33,457 bases of DNA from Chitinophagaceae bacterium (GCA_021323155.1 JAJTCI010000001.1:1-33457), one strand, 5' to 3'. Counted from the stretch's first letter, positions 23,473 through 32,813 are shown. Numbers and translations are program-made. The notes: generated by a model not told the origin, from the sequence alone.

Positions 23473-25464
23473 CTAGATGGCTGGAACGATATCGATTATA
23501 ACCGTCCGGTTATAGAAACGTCCTTCCGGTAACTTATTGCTGAAGGGAGTCATCTTTTCGTCCTCACCGAATCCATGGGATTCGAATTTCACTCCTTTTA
23601 TTCCTCTTTTCAGGATGGCCCGCTCAAGTACTTTCTGGCTGCTCATTGCTCTTTCCCTGGATAAATTATCGTTGTAATTATCATCACCGATGATATCGGT
23701 ATAACCCTGGATTATCACAGTGTTGTTATCGTGTATCAAAGGGGCTACGATCTCGGCTAAGAACGTTTCATAGGCCGTGATCGACTTAGACTCGTCAAAT
23801 CCGAACAGGATGCTGTAACGCATGCCGGTCTGCAGGTTGTCTGCCGCCTTTACCAGTTGTACATTACTTTCTTTTCTTACCGCGGTCCCATTGATTGTTT
23901 CACCCACAAGAGCGACTTTGTAGTTGCCGGTATTGCTACTGCCCAGGATCTTAGCGCCGGGGATCGTTATCTCGTCTTTCGCGTAAGGACCGAACTTTTG
24001 CATCACACCGTTGTTGTCGGTCACCTCAAGTGACCACCACTTCAGCAGTTCTTTTGAACCGTTAGCAGTAAAGATCACGTGGCTGTCCAAAGGATCTTCC
24101 TGTATCGCGGTAATTTCTACCGGTCTCAGGAAAGATGAAGTAGTGCCGCCCACCTGTAATAATAATGCAGGGGAGCTGCTCATGATGTCTACCCTGCGGT
24201 CACCTTCACGCAATAGCGCGAGGTCTTTTGTAGCGCCGGGTTGCTCTGAAGGTATAAGTGGTTTATCCCTGCCCGTAGTAGTGATCCTGGAACCGTCGAT
24301 TCCAAAAGCGGTTACCAGGTAGTTCTTTACGTTTTCCGCCATTTGTTTTCCTTCCGCAGGATTGTTGGCAGAGGATCCGCTTAAAGCGATCTGGCTGGAA
24401 GAGTTAGTCCTCATCCTGTCACCGATAATATTTAAGATGTTATGGTAAACGGCCAGCTGCCTTGCAGAACGGCCTTTGTTTAGATTATCGGGCTGTGCGG
24501 ATTGCAGCTGCGCTTCTTTGAACGTGGATGCTGCAGCAGGACTTAATAATACATACCTGCCTGGTATCTCTTTCGATCCCATGTCGAAGAACACAGAATT
24601 ACGCAAAGGGAAATGTTCCTTCACCTGTCGTGCGACGGGCACCAGCTTCGGCGCTCTCACTGAGAAGTCTACTTCCTTAACCGGTGTAACGACAACTGGT
24701 TTAACCGGGACGATCACCGTTTCCGGCTCAGGCACAGTGGCGGTCTTATCAGAAGATTTGCGTCCAGTACCAAACTTGATCGCTATACCCGCACGTATGG
24801 TATATATCGACCATGATTCAATTTTACGGGGCGCACGACCCAGGTCTGTTTGAAATGACGCGAACGGCGACAGTGTCATTTGCGTAGCGCTGGCTTTCAT
24901 GGATAAAGGGAAATCGAAACCTAAGCCCGCCTGCGCGGAGAATACCGTTTTACGCATATCACTCATCTCAGCCGTCCTGTCTGCTTGCTTTTCCTGCTTA
25001 TAGGTGAATTCATCTCTCACCTTAAAGCCCATGGTAGGGCCACCGAATAGGTAAAAGGCCGAAGCGAATGGCGCTACCCTTACACTTGGTTCGATGGAGA
25101 CATAGCTGAGGTTGGTTGCTAATGTTGCCGGGCAGTTGCACGGGGCCATTACTGTTTCAAACTTGCCGCCACGGTTGTCGTACGCGATGTTGAGCATTCC
25201 TCCCCAGACCTTGTTCGGCCTGTATTCGGTCAGCAATGAGAAGTATGGTTTGACACCATCCCCCTCATGAAATGCGGTAGGAACCGCGAACGTGCTTGTG
25301 AGCCTTTGCGTGGTACCATTATATGAGTTGATATTGGCGGCTACTGACTGACCAAACCACCATACCGGTTGAACCCGTTTTATGGTTTGCGCATTCAGTG
25401 ATCCGGCGGTCAAACACAGGAGCACAAAAGAGAGGCCCCGTGTTAGAATATATAATTTGGACAT
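23473..25464 (-). CDS. OmpA-family outer-membrane protein, 663 aa
   Basis: Signal peptide (residues 1-25, ending SLNA-Q), then a ~200-residue outer-membrane beta-barrel-like region (alternating strands, e.g. KPYFSLLTEYRPNKVWGGML, YTIRAGIAIKFG), a Pro/Val/Thr linker (PEPETVIVPVKPVVVTPVK) and two OmpA-like segments. The first (about 285-420: NSVFFDMG...GRDKPLIPSEQ...REGDRRVDIM) is diverged. The last ~110 residues are a recognisable OmpA C-terminal domain (FGFDESKSITAYETFLAEI, VIIQGYTDIIGDDNYNDNLS, RERAMSSQKVLERA, HGFGE, RFYNRTVIID) that binds peptidoglycan. It is second in an operon 68 bp behind the ice-binding lipoprotein gene. A role as anchor or partner for that protein is inferred from adjacency. 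Confidence 0.9.
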   Translation of the reverse strand: MSKLYILTRGLSFVLLCLTAGSLNAQTIKRVQPVWWFGQSVAANINSYNGTTQRLTSTFAVPTAFHEGDGVKPYFSLLTEYRPNKVWGGMLNIAYDNRGGKFETVMAPCNCPATLATNLSYVSIEPSVRVAPFASAFYLFGGPTMGFKVRDEFTYKQEKQADRTAEMSDMRKTVFSAQAGLGFDFPLSMKASATQMTLSPFASFQTDLGRAPRKIESWSIYTIRAGIAIKFGTGRKSSDKTATVPEPETVIVPVKPVVVTPVKEVDFSVRAPKLVPVARQVKEHFPLRNSVFFDMGSKEIPGRYVLLSPAAASTFKEAQLQSAQPDNLNKGRSARQLAVYHNILNIIGDRMRTNSSSQIALSGSSANNPAEGKQMAENVKNYLVTAFGIDGSRITTTGRDKPLIPSEQPGATKDLALLREGDRRVDIMSSSPALLLQVGGTTSSFLRPVEITAIQEDPLDSHVIFTANGSKELLKWWSLEVTDNNGVMQKFGPYAKDEITIPGAKILGSSNTGNYKVALVGETINGTAVRKESNVQLVKAADNLQTGMRYSILFGFDESKSITAYETFLAEIVAPLIHDNNTVIIQGYTDIIGDDNYNDNLSRERAMSSQKVLERAILKRGIKGVKFESHGFGEDEKMTPFSNKLPEGRFYNRTVIIDIVPAI

Positions 25465-25532
25465 GTTATTATTTTAAGATTTGAACATTAGTACCTGTTC
25501 ATTCCACATGAGCGGAACGATGTTGTTTATGA

Positions 25533-27374
25533 TTAGTTGGGAACATTGATCGTAGTGTTCACCATTGTCACCGAAGCGTTCAACGAGATGGCCCTGCCGT
25601 TCAGCACGGTCTGCACCATGTTACCCGCGGTAGAAAGTGTGACGCCCGCAGAAGCGATGATGGTACCGGTCATTACTCCGCCACCTGCTCCGTTGATCGT
25701 TGCCGCCGAACCTACGTACCAATAGACGTTCTTCGCCTGCGCACCGTTGATCAATATCACGCTCTTGGCACCTGTTGGTCCCGCGACGCCTACTGTCAAC
25801 CCGGCCGCCGTCTGGAAGATCCATTCCGCGTTGGGGTTACCCATAGCGTCCAGCGTAAGATTCGCTGTAGAAATGTTGAATGTTCCACCTGCTGCCTTAT
25901 AAACGCCCGGCGGTAATGTCAAGCCACCCAGTTCACCTGCGCCAGGGTCAGTACCACCTGGTCTGCCTGCGGGGGAGATGCTGTTATATGTATTGTTGGC
26001 CGCGAGCAATCCCGCTGTTGCGATCTGGAAAGACGCTGCTGAACCCGGTGGTGGGGGCGCGGTGTGTACGCGTCCTGTTACCAGGCCTATATTCAAAGGC
26101 GTTTCAGTGTAGATATCACCTGTAGTGCCATCATGGAAACCGGTTATCAGTGTAGAGGCCGCGATGGTTCCGATGCTTCCGTTGTTGATCACCGTATTTA
26201 TTCCCTGGTTCGTTATACCAGCACTTCCACCAAATGCGCCGAAGATCGATGCGTCAGTAAGTGGTGGAGGAGGTGGTGGTGGCGGTACGATAGGAACGAT
26301 GGTGGTAAAGCTCCATACATAATCAGCCGCGAGTGAGTTGCCGGCCGTGTTCTTCGCGCCGGTTGTGATAGTAGCGGTGTAAACGGTATTCGGTAAAAGG
26401 AAACCGGTCGGTGTGAATGACGCTGTATTGCCGGAGTAAGTAACGCTACCCGGTATGGTTACGGCACCCTGTTTTAATAAGAAAGTTGATGTATTAATGG
26501 TGGCGGGGTCCATGACGGAGCTGAATGTTGCCCTGATCACTTTGGCCAGCGCTACGCCTGTTTCTCCATTGAATGGATCTGTTGAAACCACTGTTGGAAT
26601 GCTGCCCGTGGCAAAACTCCAGGTGTAATTGGAAGCGATCGAGTTGCCCAAAGGATCTTTCGCGCCCGTGGTGATCGTACCGGTATATACAGTAGAAGGA
26701 GCGAGTGGTGCAGAAGGCGTAAATGTAGCCGTCATACCACTATAAGTTACCACACCAGCTACGGGTGTTGCGCCCTGCTTTAATAAGAATGTTGTTGAGT
26801 TGATCGTCGCGGGATTCATGTTGGTGCTGAACAACGCGGTGATGATCTTATTGATGGGCACGTTGGCCGCCCCATTGGCAGGATCAGTTGAGACAACGAT
26901 GGGTATCGTTCCCGTGTTAAAGGTCCAGGTATAATCTGCAATCATCGCGTTGCCGGCAGGGTCCTTCACCTTATTGGTGATGGTGGCGGTATAGACCGTG
27001 TTGGAAGCCAGCACCGATGAAGGTGTAAAGCTTGCCGTAACACCGCTATAGCTCACCGACCCGGGTATCGCTGTGGTGCCCTGGTGTAATAAGAAGGTGG
27101 TTTGATTGATCGTTGTGGGATCCATCACCTCGTTGAACATGGCGGAGATGACTTTTGTTGTAACTACGTTAACGGCGCCATTAACAGGGTCCGTGGAAAT
27201 TACTTCCGGGCATATGCCGGAGGTCTCACCGGTGAACGTGTCTTTTTTGCATTGCCATGAAACGATCGCTATAAGCAGTAACATGATCCAGCCAGTCCAG
27301 GATAGTTGCTTGCTGATCTTCCCGTAGCGGGAAGCGCTCGTTGTTTCAGCAGGCAAAGTGTTTCTATTTTTCAT
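25533..27374 (-). CDS. Lipoprotein with three Big_5 Ig-like domains and a DUF3494 ice-binding domain
   Basis: 613 residues. An N-terminal hydrophobic helix (27-40) ends at Cys42 (SWQCKKD), a plausible lipoprotein attachment site with the Cys-Lys-Lys-Asp start common in Bacteroidota, though the lipobox is non-canonical. Three Ig-like Big_5 repeats of about 102 residues follow (54-155, 157-258, 259-358), each with VVSTDPxNG, a DPxTIN segment, TFLLKQG and a late WSF. A poly-proline linker (364-371) leads to a DUF3494 ice-binding-protein domain (375-613: FGAFGGSAGITNQG, GGLTLPPGVYKA, NAEWIFQTAAGLTV, SAATINGAGGGVMTGTI and LNGRAISLNASVTMVN). It is probably surface-displayed, with the Ig domains as a stalk. 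The ice-binding function is by family; DUF3494 proteins outside cold habitats may do other things. Confidence 0.9.
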   Translation of the reverse strand: MKNRNTLPAETTSASRYGKISKQLSWTGWIMLLLIAIVSWQCKKDTFTGETSGICPEVISTDPVNGAVNVVTTKVISAMFNEVMDPTTINQTTFLLHQGTTAIPGSVSYSGVTASFTPSSVLASNTVYTATITNKVKDPAGNAMIADYTWTFNTGTIPIVVSTDPANGAANVPINKIITALFSTNMNPATINSTTFLLKQGATPVAGVVTYSGMTATFTPSAPLAPSTVYTGTITTGAKDPLGNSIASNYTWSFATGSIPTVVSTDPFNGETGVALAKVIRATFSSVMDPATINTSTFLLKQGAVTIPGSVTYSGNTASFTPTGFLLPNTVYTATITTGAKNTAGNSLAADYVWSFTTIVPIVPPPPPPPPLTDASIFGAFGGSAGITNQGINTVINNGSIGTIAASTLITGFHDGTTGDIYTETPLNIGLVTGRVHTAPPPPGSAASFQIATAGLLAANNTYNSISPAGRPGGTDPGAGELGGLTLPPGVYKAAGGTFNISTANLTLDAMGNPNAEWIFQTAAGLTVGVAGPTGAKSVILINGAQAKNVYWYVGSAATINGAGGGVMTGTIIASAGVTLSTAGNMVQTVLNGRAISLNASVTMVNTTINVPN

Positions 27375-27544
27375 CTGGTGAAGGTTGCACCATAATACCT
27401 CTAAAGCATTACACGTTTACGAATAAGAATTACACATGTAACAGGTTACCGGAAGTTGGCAGGGGAAGCGAGTGGGGTGCGATGCTGACTTTTGGGAATT
27501 CCCAGCAGTTTACGCTTGGTTGATTATAGTACTACAGTAAGTGA

Positions 27545-27598
27545 ATGGTGAATGCCCGCCCGAGCGTACGGTTCGGTATGGGCGGGGTCATGGTGAAT
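27545..27598. repeat. GC hairpin flanked by 9-bp direct repeats
   Basis: CCCGCCC (27555-27561) pairs with GGGCGGG (27580-27586) around an 18-nt loop. The hairpin is bracketed by two copies of ATGGTGAAT (27545-27553 and 27590-27598). The layout looks like a tiny inserted element with a target duplication, or a protein-binding site. Confidence 0.45.
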
Positions 27599-27654
27599 CG
27601 CGGCGGTCATCCCCGTGTTGAACGGTTATGCCTTTTCACCTTTCAAGCCTTGCT

Positions 27655-27828
27655 TTACCCCACCTGCAACATCTTCAGAACTATTGTAACCCCGTACCCG
27701 TAGGCGGCGGCAAGGAGGGCTACTGTGATGATCTTATGTGAAAGCTTTCTTTCCCGGACAGATTCATCGGTGAGGAGAGATCGTTCTATTTTAGTTAAGA
27801 CTTTGTCGCGGAGGATCTTCATGAGCAT
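27655..27828 (-). CDS. 57-residue membrane protein with charged N-terminus
   Basis: Codes MLMKILRDKVLTKIERSLL, TDESVRERKLSHK, then a transmembrane helix IITVALLAAAYGYGVTIVL and KMLQVG, ending in TAA. A second in-frame ATG is two codons later. The amphipathic charged half followed by one helix indicates a genuine small inner-membrane protein; the function is unknown. Just below the usual length cut-off, so easily missed. Confidence 0.55.
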   Translation of the reverse strand: MLMKILRDKVLTKIERSLLTDESVRERKLSHKIITVALLAAAYGYGVTIVLKMLQVG

Positions 27829-27988
27829 TTAGTATAAGGGAACGTCGGGCGCGCAATTTACAAGCCTCTGCTCGTATAACCACGCTAAAGTGGAACTTGT
27901 GTAACTAATCGGGGGGATTTATGTAATCCAACGGAATGATATAGGCTGAACTTTGTGATAGTTGTCCGCATTATACCCCTACCATTAA

Positions 27989-28180
27989 ATGGATCCTGAC
28001 GTTCAGATACAATTGGAATTAATTAAGAAGCTCCTGGAATGGAACGCCGAACGGTACGCGCTTGCCGTGCAGGCAGACGATTTTGACGAGGCGGCGAAGG
28101 TTAACGCGGCCATCAACCGGCTACAAATGAAAATGGATGAGCTTATGCCTTATCTCGCCGGCCGCAGTAACCAGTCCTGA
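27989..28180 (+). CDS. Small helical protein, 63 aa (UVR-motif-like)
   Basis: All-helical, charged, no signal peptide. The central stretch ALAVQADDFDEAAKVNAAI with NRLQMKMDEL resembles the UVR (UvrB/UvrC) helical-hairpin motif, where a D/E-F-E/D-x-A-A core and a leucine-repeat second helix are expected. A stand-alone UVR hairpin may mediate a protein contact. Function otherwise unknown. The ATG at 27989 is the first in frame. Confidence 0.7.
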   Translation: MDPDVQIQLELIKKLLEWNAERYALAVQADDFDEAAKVNAAINRLQMKMDELMPYLAGRSNQS

Positions 28181-28318
28181 TGGGCAGCACTATCCAGCTG
28201 CTACCACTTCCCTTCCAAGCGCTAAACTACACCCGTTTGACATAGATGTGTTAGGTGAATTGGTGCAGATCTCCTTGGCACATTTAGTGCTCGTTATCCC
28301 TACATCAAACATCTTCCT

Positions 28319-29272
28319 ATGTATTATCATGTACAAGAGCTAATCAACCCAATCATCGCTGACGAGCCAGATCCTTCCGCCGCTAATGCTTTGCAGGAAG
28401 GGCTGGGTGGACAGTTTGGAGAAATGCGCACCATGATGCAGTATTTTTTCCAGGCATGCAATTACCGCGGTAATGCCCTCGCTTACCGCGACCTGATCCA
28501 TGGCATTGGAGTAGAAGAGATCAGCCATGTAGAGCTGATCACTAAGACCATTTCAACGCTGCTCGATGGATCACCCCGTTATAACGGTAAGAAGTTCGAC
28601 ACGCCGGGCGCAGGCGGCAAACCGGTTATGGATATGGCTAAGGAGCAGATGAACCCACATCATTTCATTGTCGGTGCGCAGGGCGCCTTGCCTGTAGATT
28701 CCGCCGGCAACCCCTGGATGGGTTCCTATGTACATAACCATGGAAACCTGGTACTGGATCTATTGGATAACCTTGTTTTGGAATCAACAGGTCGCTTACA
28801 GAAATGCCGGATCTACCAGATGTCGTCGAATAAGACATTCCGTGCGACGGTATCATTCCTGATAGCGAGGGATGAAGCCCACGAGATGGCGTTCGCGAAA
28901 GCGTTGGAGACATTAGGTGTAGACTGGGGTAAGATATTACCGGTACCCAAGTTCGACGCGACGAAGTATCCCGAGGTGAAGAAGCTGATGGACGCAGGTG
29001 TGAACAGGGAGCAGTATTCTTTCCGCCTGGATTCATCTCAACTGGCGACCATATTCCAGGGTTCCGCACCCGCTAATGACGGCACTACGCTGGAAGCACT
29101 AAAGGAACCGAGGAAATCATTCCCTGACCCGGTAGCGCCTGAAAGGCCCGAAGAGTTCGCGCCCGGACTGGATCCAGAACTGCAGGAGTTAGTGGACGCG
29201 TTACAGGATTATAAAGAGAAGAACGCCAAGAAGACTAAGGCGGCAACGCCGAGGAAGAAGGCGCGTAAATAA
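28319..29272 (+). CDS. Manganese catalase
   Basis: Non-haem di-manganese catalase that disproportionates hydrogen peroxide; cytosolic, hexameric in known examples. 317 residues. Metal ligands of the ferritin-like four-helix bundle are visible: Glu35 (GGQFGEMRTMMQY), Glu67 and His70 (GVEEISHVEL), then the second pair in LVLESTGR (Glu) and RDEAHEMAF (His). NPHHFIVGAQGALPVDSAG and the intersubunit region GSYVHNHGNLVLDLLDN are typical. The C-terminus ends in a Lys/Arg-rich tail (KKTKAATPRKKARK), unusual for the enzyme body and possibly a DNA- or surface-association tail. ATG 28319 begins directly with YYHVQELINPI as in homologues. Confidence 0.95.
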   Translation: MYYHVQELINPIIADEPDPSAANALQEGLGGQFGEMRTMMQYFFQACNYRGNALAYRDLIHGIGVEEISHVELITKTISTLLDGSPRYNGKKFDTPGAGGKPVMDMAKEQMNPHHFIVGAQGALPVDSAGNPWMGSYVHNHGNLVLDLLDNLVLESTGRLQKCRIYQMSSNKTFRATVSFLIARDEAHEMAFAKALETLGVDWGKILPVPKFDATKYPEVKKLMDAGVNREQYSFRLDSSQLATIFQGSAPANDGTTLEALKEPRKSFPDPVAPERPEEFAPGLDPELQELVDALQDYKEKNAKKTKAATPRKKARK

Positions 29273-29284
29273 AAGCGATCACCC

Positions 29285-29322
29285 ACCACCGGGGGATGGC
29301 GTTTACGCTGTGCCCCGGTGGT
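29285..29322 (+). terminator. Ten-bp perfect hairpin after the catalase gene
   Basis: ACCACCGGGG (29285-29294) pairs perfectly with CCCCGGTGGT (29313-29322), with an 18-nt loop that can fold further (GCG/CGC). No T-run follows, so intrinsic termination is uncertain. Confidence 0.55.
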
Positions 29323-29373
29323 TCTGAATTACCACTCCCGTATTCCCCGCTTGTGTTTCGATCTGTAATGCTT

Positions 29374-29381
29374 TACCTTCA
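29374..29381 (+). promoter_or_regulatory. -7-like box TACCTTCA with -33 TTG, before the tricorn-type gene
   Basis: TACCTTCA fits six of eight positions of TAnnTTTG. A TTG at 29351-29353 lies 20 nt upstream, close to the usual -33/-7 spacing. The ATG at 29404 follows after a 22-nt leader. Confidence 0.45.
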
Positions 29382-29403
29382 TTACACATACAAACACGCT
29401 GCT

Positions 29404-32400
29404 ATGAAATCTCTCCTGACCGCTGTTTTACTCATCGTTTTAACCAGTCATCAACTCTCCGCCCAAACAAGGCTGCTGCGGCAGCCCGCCATCTCCGCTA
29501 ACGAGGTCGCGTTTGTTTACGCGGGAGATATATGGACCGTTTCAAAGAACGGTGGTAATGCAAAGCGCATTACCAGCACCGATGCAACGGAGTCTAACCC
29601 TTGTTTCTCACCAGACGGTAAATGGATCGCTTTCGCCTCTAACCGTTCCGGCATCGCGCAGGTATACACTGTATCCTCTTCAGGCGGCACACCCACAAGA
29701 CTCACCTGGTATCCCTCGGCATCACAGCCCAGAGGATGGTCGCCGGATGGTAAGAATGTATTGTATGCTTCCGGCAGGGAGAACGCGCCCACCACGTTCA
29801 ACCGGTTGTGGACCGTTCCCGCGACGGGTGGTCCATCTGTTTTGCTTCCCGCGCCCTGGGGCTACGACGCGTATTATTCACCCGACGGCAACAAGCTGGC
29901 TGTCGATCGCATGAGCCGGTGGGATGTGGAGTTCCGTCACTACCGCGGCGGGCAGAACACGGCGCTCCAGGTGCTCGATCTGAAGACACTTAATGAAACA
30001 AACATTCCCTGGGACGGCAGCACCGACCTGCACCCGGTATGGATGAACACCAACGAAATATATTTTCTCTCCGACCGCGACTTCATCATGAACGTGTTTG
30101 CCTACAACACTTCCACCAACGCGGTGCGGCAGATCACCGATCAGAAATCGGGTGATGTAAAATGGCTGGAGGGCAACGGCAAGGAACTGGTGTACGAACA
30201 CAATGGCGACCTCTACCTCCTCGATGCTGCAGGCAAGAGCAAGCAACTCAACATTAATGTTACCGGCGACTTTCCCTGGTCTGAGCAACGCAACGAGCAT
30301 GTGACGAACAGCGCCACTAACGCTTCGTTATCACCCACCGGTAAACGCATCGTAATGGAAGCGCGCGGTGAAATATTCACCGTACCGGTAGAGAATGGCG
30401 ACCCGCGCAATCTCACACGCAGTACAGGCGCGGCCGACCGTGTGCCACTCTGGAGCCCTGACGGAAGAGAGGTGGCGTGGTTCTCGGACAAAGACGGCAA
30501 AGGCTACGCGTTATACATCACAGACCAGGAAGGCACGAAAGCACCACGCAAAATATCCATCGGTGAAAGTAAAATGGCCTGGGACCCGGTATGGAGTGCT
30601 AACGCGAAATACCTGGCCTTTACAGATGATAAGACGCGCGTGCAGGTGGTGGAACTATCCACTGGTAATATCACCACTGCCGATATCGGCGGCGCCAACC
30701 TGGATCGCGGCAATATGGGTCTCACCTGGAGTCCCGACAGTAAATGGCTCGCCTATACCAAATCAGCCAGCAACAACTTTCGCAACGTGATGGTATGGAA
30801 TATCGACACCAAAAAAGCAACCCGCCTCAGTGATGACATGGCAGACGCCATCTCTCCTGCCTGGGATGCGAATAACCGTTATTTATATTTTCTCGCCAGC
30901 ACAAACGTGGCACTCGGTTCGGGCTGGGCTAATACCAGTTCGCAGTATGCGCGGCCAACTTTCGGCGTGTACATAACATTATTGCGCAAGGAAGAACAGA
31001 ATCCTTTCCCGCTGAAGACAGATGAAGAGCCTGACACTACCAGGCCGAAAGCAAAAGACACTTCAAGTGTAAAAGGCGTTCGCATCGATTGGGAGAACAT
31101 CGGCCGTCGCATCATCGCGATGCCGGTACCCGTGGGCGAATACAATGCATTACTCGCCGGGCCTAAAGGAACCGTTTTCATACAGGCGGGCCCGACACTC
31201 AGCAAGTATTCAGTAGCTGATAAAAAACTAGATGAGATGGTAAAGGGCGGCGCGCAGTTCGCGGTCTCCGCCAATGGCGAAAAACTATTGTTCCGTTCGG
31301 GCAGCGCCTGGCGTGTGGTGCCCACATCCAAACCGCCGTCTCCAACAGAAGGTGTAGTACCCGTGGTGCTGCGCATGGAACTGGACAGGGTAGCCGAATG
31401 GCAGCAGGTATTCAATGAAGCCTGGCGTTACCAGCGCGATTATTTCTACGACAGGAATATGCACGGCCGCGACTGGGATGAAGTATGGAAACAATACGCG
31501 CCGCTTGTTCCTTATATCCGCCATCGGAGCGATCTCACTTACCTGCTCGACCAGTTGGGTGGTGAAACGTCCGTGGGCCACAGCTTTGTATTCGGTGGTG
31601 ATTTCCCCGCGGTAGACACTTCACGTGTAGGTGTATTGGGCGCTGACCTCGCCGCAGACGCGGGGCGTTGGAAAGTAACCAGGATATATACTACTGAAAG
31701 CTGGAACCCGGGCGTGGTAGCACCGATGGCGCAGCCCGACCTGAAAGTGAAAGAAGGCGATTATATTCTCGAGGTGAACGGTCAACCGTTAACCGCGAAT
31801 GAGGATCCGTATAAATTACTCAACGGCACGGCGAAGTTGCAAACAGTATTACTGGTGAACAACAAACCCTCCGCCGACGGCGCATGGACCATAAAAGTGC
31901 AGCCCATCGAAAGCGAGAACCAGTTGCGGCAACTGGCCTGGATAGAAGACAACCGGAGAAAAGTAGACGAGCTGTCCAACGGCAAACTCGCTTATGTATG
32001 GATACCCAATACCGGTGGCCCCGGTTTCAACGCGTTCAACCGTTACTATTTCGCGCAGCAACATAAACAAGGCGCGGTGATAGATGAGCGCTTCAACGGC
32101 GGCGGCTTACTGGATGATTACATGGTTGACATGATGACGCGCCGGCTGCGTGCGGCCATCAGCAACGAAGTGCCTGGTGGTAGTCCTACCAATTTACCTG
32201 CAGGGATCCTCGGTCCGAAAGTGTTGTTGATAAACGAGCTCGCGGGCAGTGGTGGTGATTTCTTCCCCTGGGTGTTCAGGCAGCAGAAAGTAGGACCATT
32301 GATCGGTACGCGCACCTGGGGTGGACTGGTAAAGAGCACGGTGCATTATGCATTCGTTGATGGAGGCGCGATGACCGCTCCTGATAACGGCATCTTCGAC

Positions 32401-32601
32401 CCGCGCAACAATAAATGGATCGCCGAGAATACAGGCGTGGCCCCGGATATAGAGGTTAAGATCACCGCTAAGTCTGTAGCGCAGGGCAAGGACCTGCAGC
32501 TGGAAAGAGCGGTGGAGGAATTGCTGAAATTGCTGGAAAAAGAGAAGATGCCGGAGGTGAAGCAGCCACCGTACTCTTCACCTGGGAAGCGGAACAGGTA
32601 G
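29404..32601 (+). CDS. Secreted tricorn-like S41 family protease
   Basis: 1065 residues from Met at 29404, with a Sec signal peptide (MKSLLTAVLLIVLTSHQLSA-Q); the longer frame from 29296 adds a hydrophilic stretch that would bury it. After it come beta-propeller repeats of PD40/TolB type (repeated SPDGKWIAFASNRSG-like blades, about residues 25-620), a linker, a PDZ domain (about 755-850: VLGADLAADAGRWKV, VKEGDYILEVNGQPL) and an S41 peptidase domain with nucleophile Ser949 in ELAGSGGDFFPWVFRQ and the RFNGGG and GTRTWGGL loops. This is the layout of tricorn core protease homologues, which degrade peptides in a cage with access through the propellers. A periplasmic or surface location follows from the signal peptide. 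Monocistronic. Confidence 0.95.
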   Translation: MKSLLTAVLLIVLTSHQLSAQTRLLRQPAISANEVAFVYAGDIWTVSKNGGNAKRITSTDATESNPCFSPDGKWIAFASNRSGIAQVYTVSSSGGTPTRLTWYPSASQPRGWSPDGKNVLYASGRENAPTTFNRLWTVPATGGPSVLLPAPWGYDAYYSPDGNKLAVDRMSRWDVEFRHYRGGQNTALQVLDLKTLNETNIPWDGSTDLHPVWMNTNEIYFLSDRDFIMNVFAYNTSTNAVRQITDQKSGDVKWLEGNGKELVYEHNGDLYLLDAAGKSKQLNINVTGDFPWSEQRNEHVTNSATNASLSPTGKRIVMEARGEIFTVPVENGDPRNLTRSTGAADRVPLWSPDGREVAWFSDKDGKGYALYITDQEGTKAPRKISIGESKMAWDPVWSANAKYLAFTDDKTRVQVVELSTGNITTADIGGANLDRGNMGLTWSPDSKWLAYTKSASNNFRNVMVWNIDTKKATRLSDDMADAISPAWDANNRYLYFLASTNVALGSGWANTSSQYARPTFGVYITLLRKEEQNPFPLKTDEEPDTTRPKAKDTSSVKGVRIDWENIGRRIIAMPVPVGEYNALLAGPKGTVFIQAGPTLSKYSVADKKLDEMVKGGAQFAVSANGEKLLFRSGSAWRVVPTSKPPSPTEGVVPVVLRMELDRVAEWQQVFNEAWRYQRDYFYDRNMHGRDWDEVWKQYAPLVPYIRHRSDLTYLLDQLGGETSVGHSFVFGGDFPAVDTSRVGVLGADLAADAGRWKVTRIYTTESWNPGVVAPMAQPDLKVKEGDYILEVNGQPLTANEDPYKLLNGTAKLQTVLLVNNKPSADGAWTIKVQPIESENQLRQLAWIEDNRRKVDELSNGKLAYVWIPNTGGPGFNAFNRYYFAQQHKQGAVIDERFNGGGLLDDYMVDMMTRRLRAAISNEVPGGSPTNLPAGILGPKVLLINELAGSGGDFFPWVFRQQKVGPLIGTRTWGGLVKSTVHYAFVDGGAMTAPDNGIFDPRNNKWIAENTGVAPDIEVKITAKSVAQGKDLQLERAVEELLKLLEKEKMPEVKQPPYSSPGKRNR

Positions 32602-32813
32602 GAATTTATGGTATGGAGACGGCAGATCGCGGGTGACGCGGACCAAATGGATTTGACTCGCAGGCACTTGCGGGTGCGCATTCACCAGTGTGGGAGGAGC
32701 AGGTACGCATCATGCATGCCTGAGGGTGGAGGCAAGGTGGGAGGAGGGTGGTAGGAAATGCCAGGGTGATACGGGGGCAATTCGAAGGCAGATCGAGGGT
32801 ACTACGGAGGAGA

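Larger units (their letters stand above)
27375..27988. other. Intergenic region between ice-binding gene and small plus-strand gene
   Basis: About 600 bp. It contains the presumed promoter of the ice-binding operon near 27400, a GC hairpin with flanking direct repeats (27545-27598) and one small minus-strand ORF (27655-27828). Nothing else was recognised; no tRNA or large ORF is visible. Confidence 0.5.

Noticed and set aside
27555..27586. Group II intron domain V fragment
   Set aside because: Only GAGC and GTACGGTTC are similar; the GAAA tetraloop, the pairing partner and a reverse transcriptase are absent.
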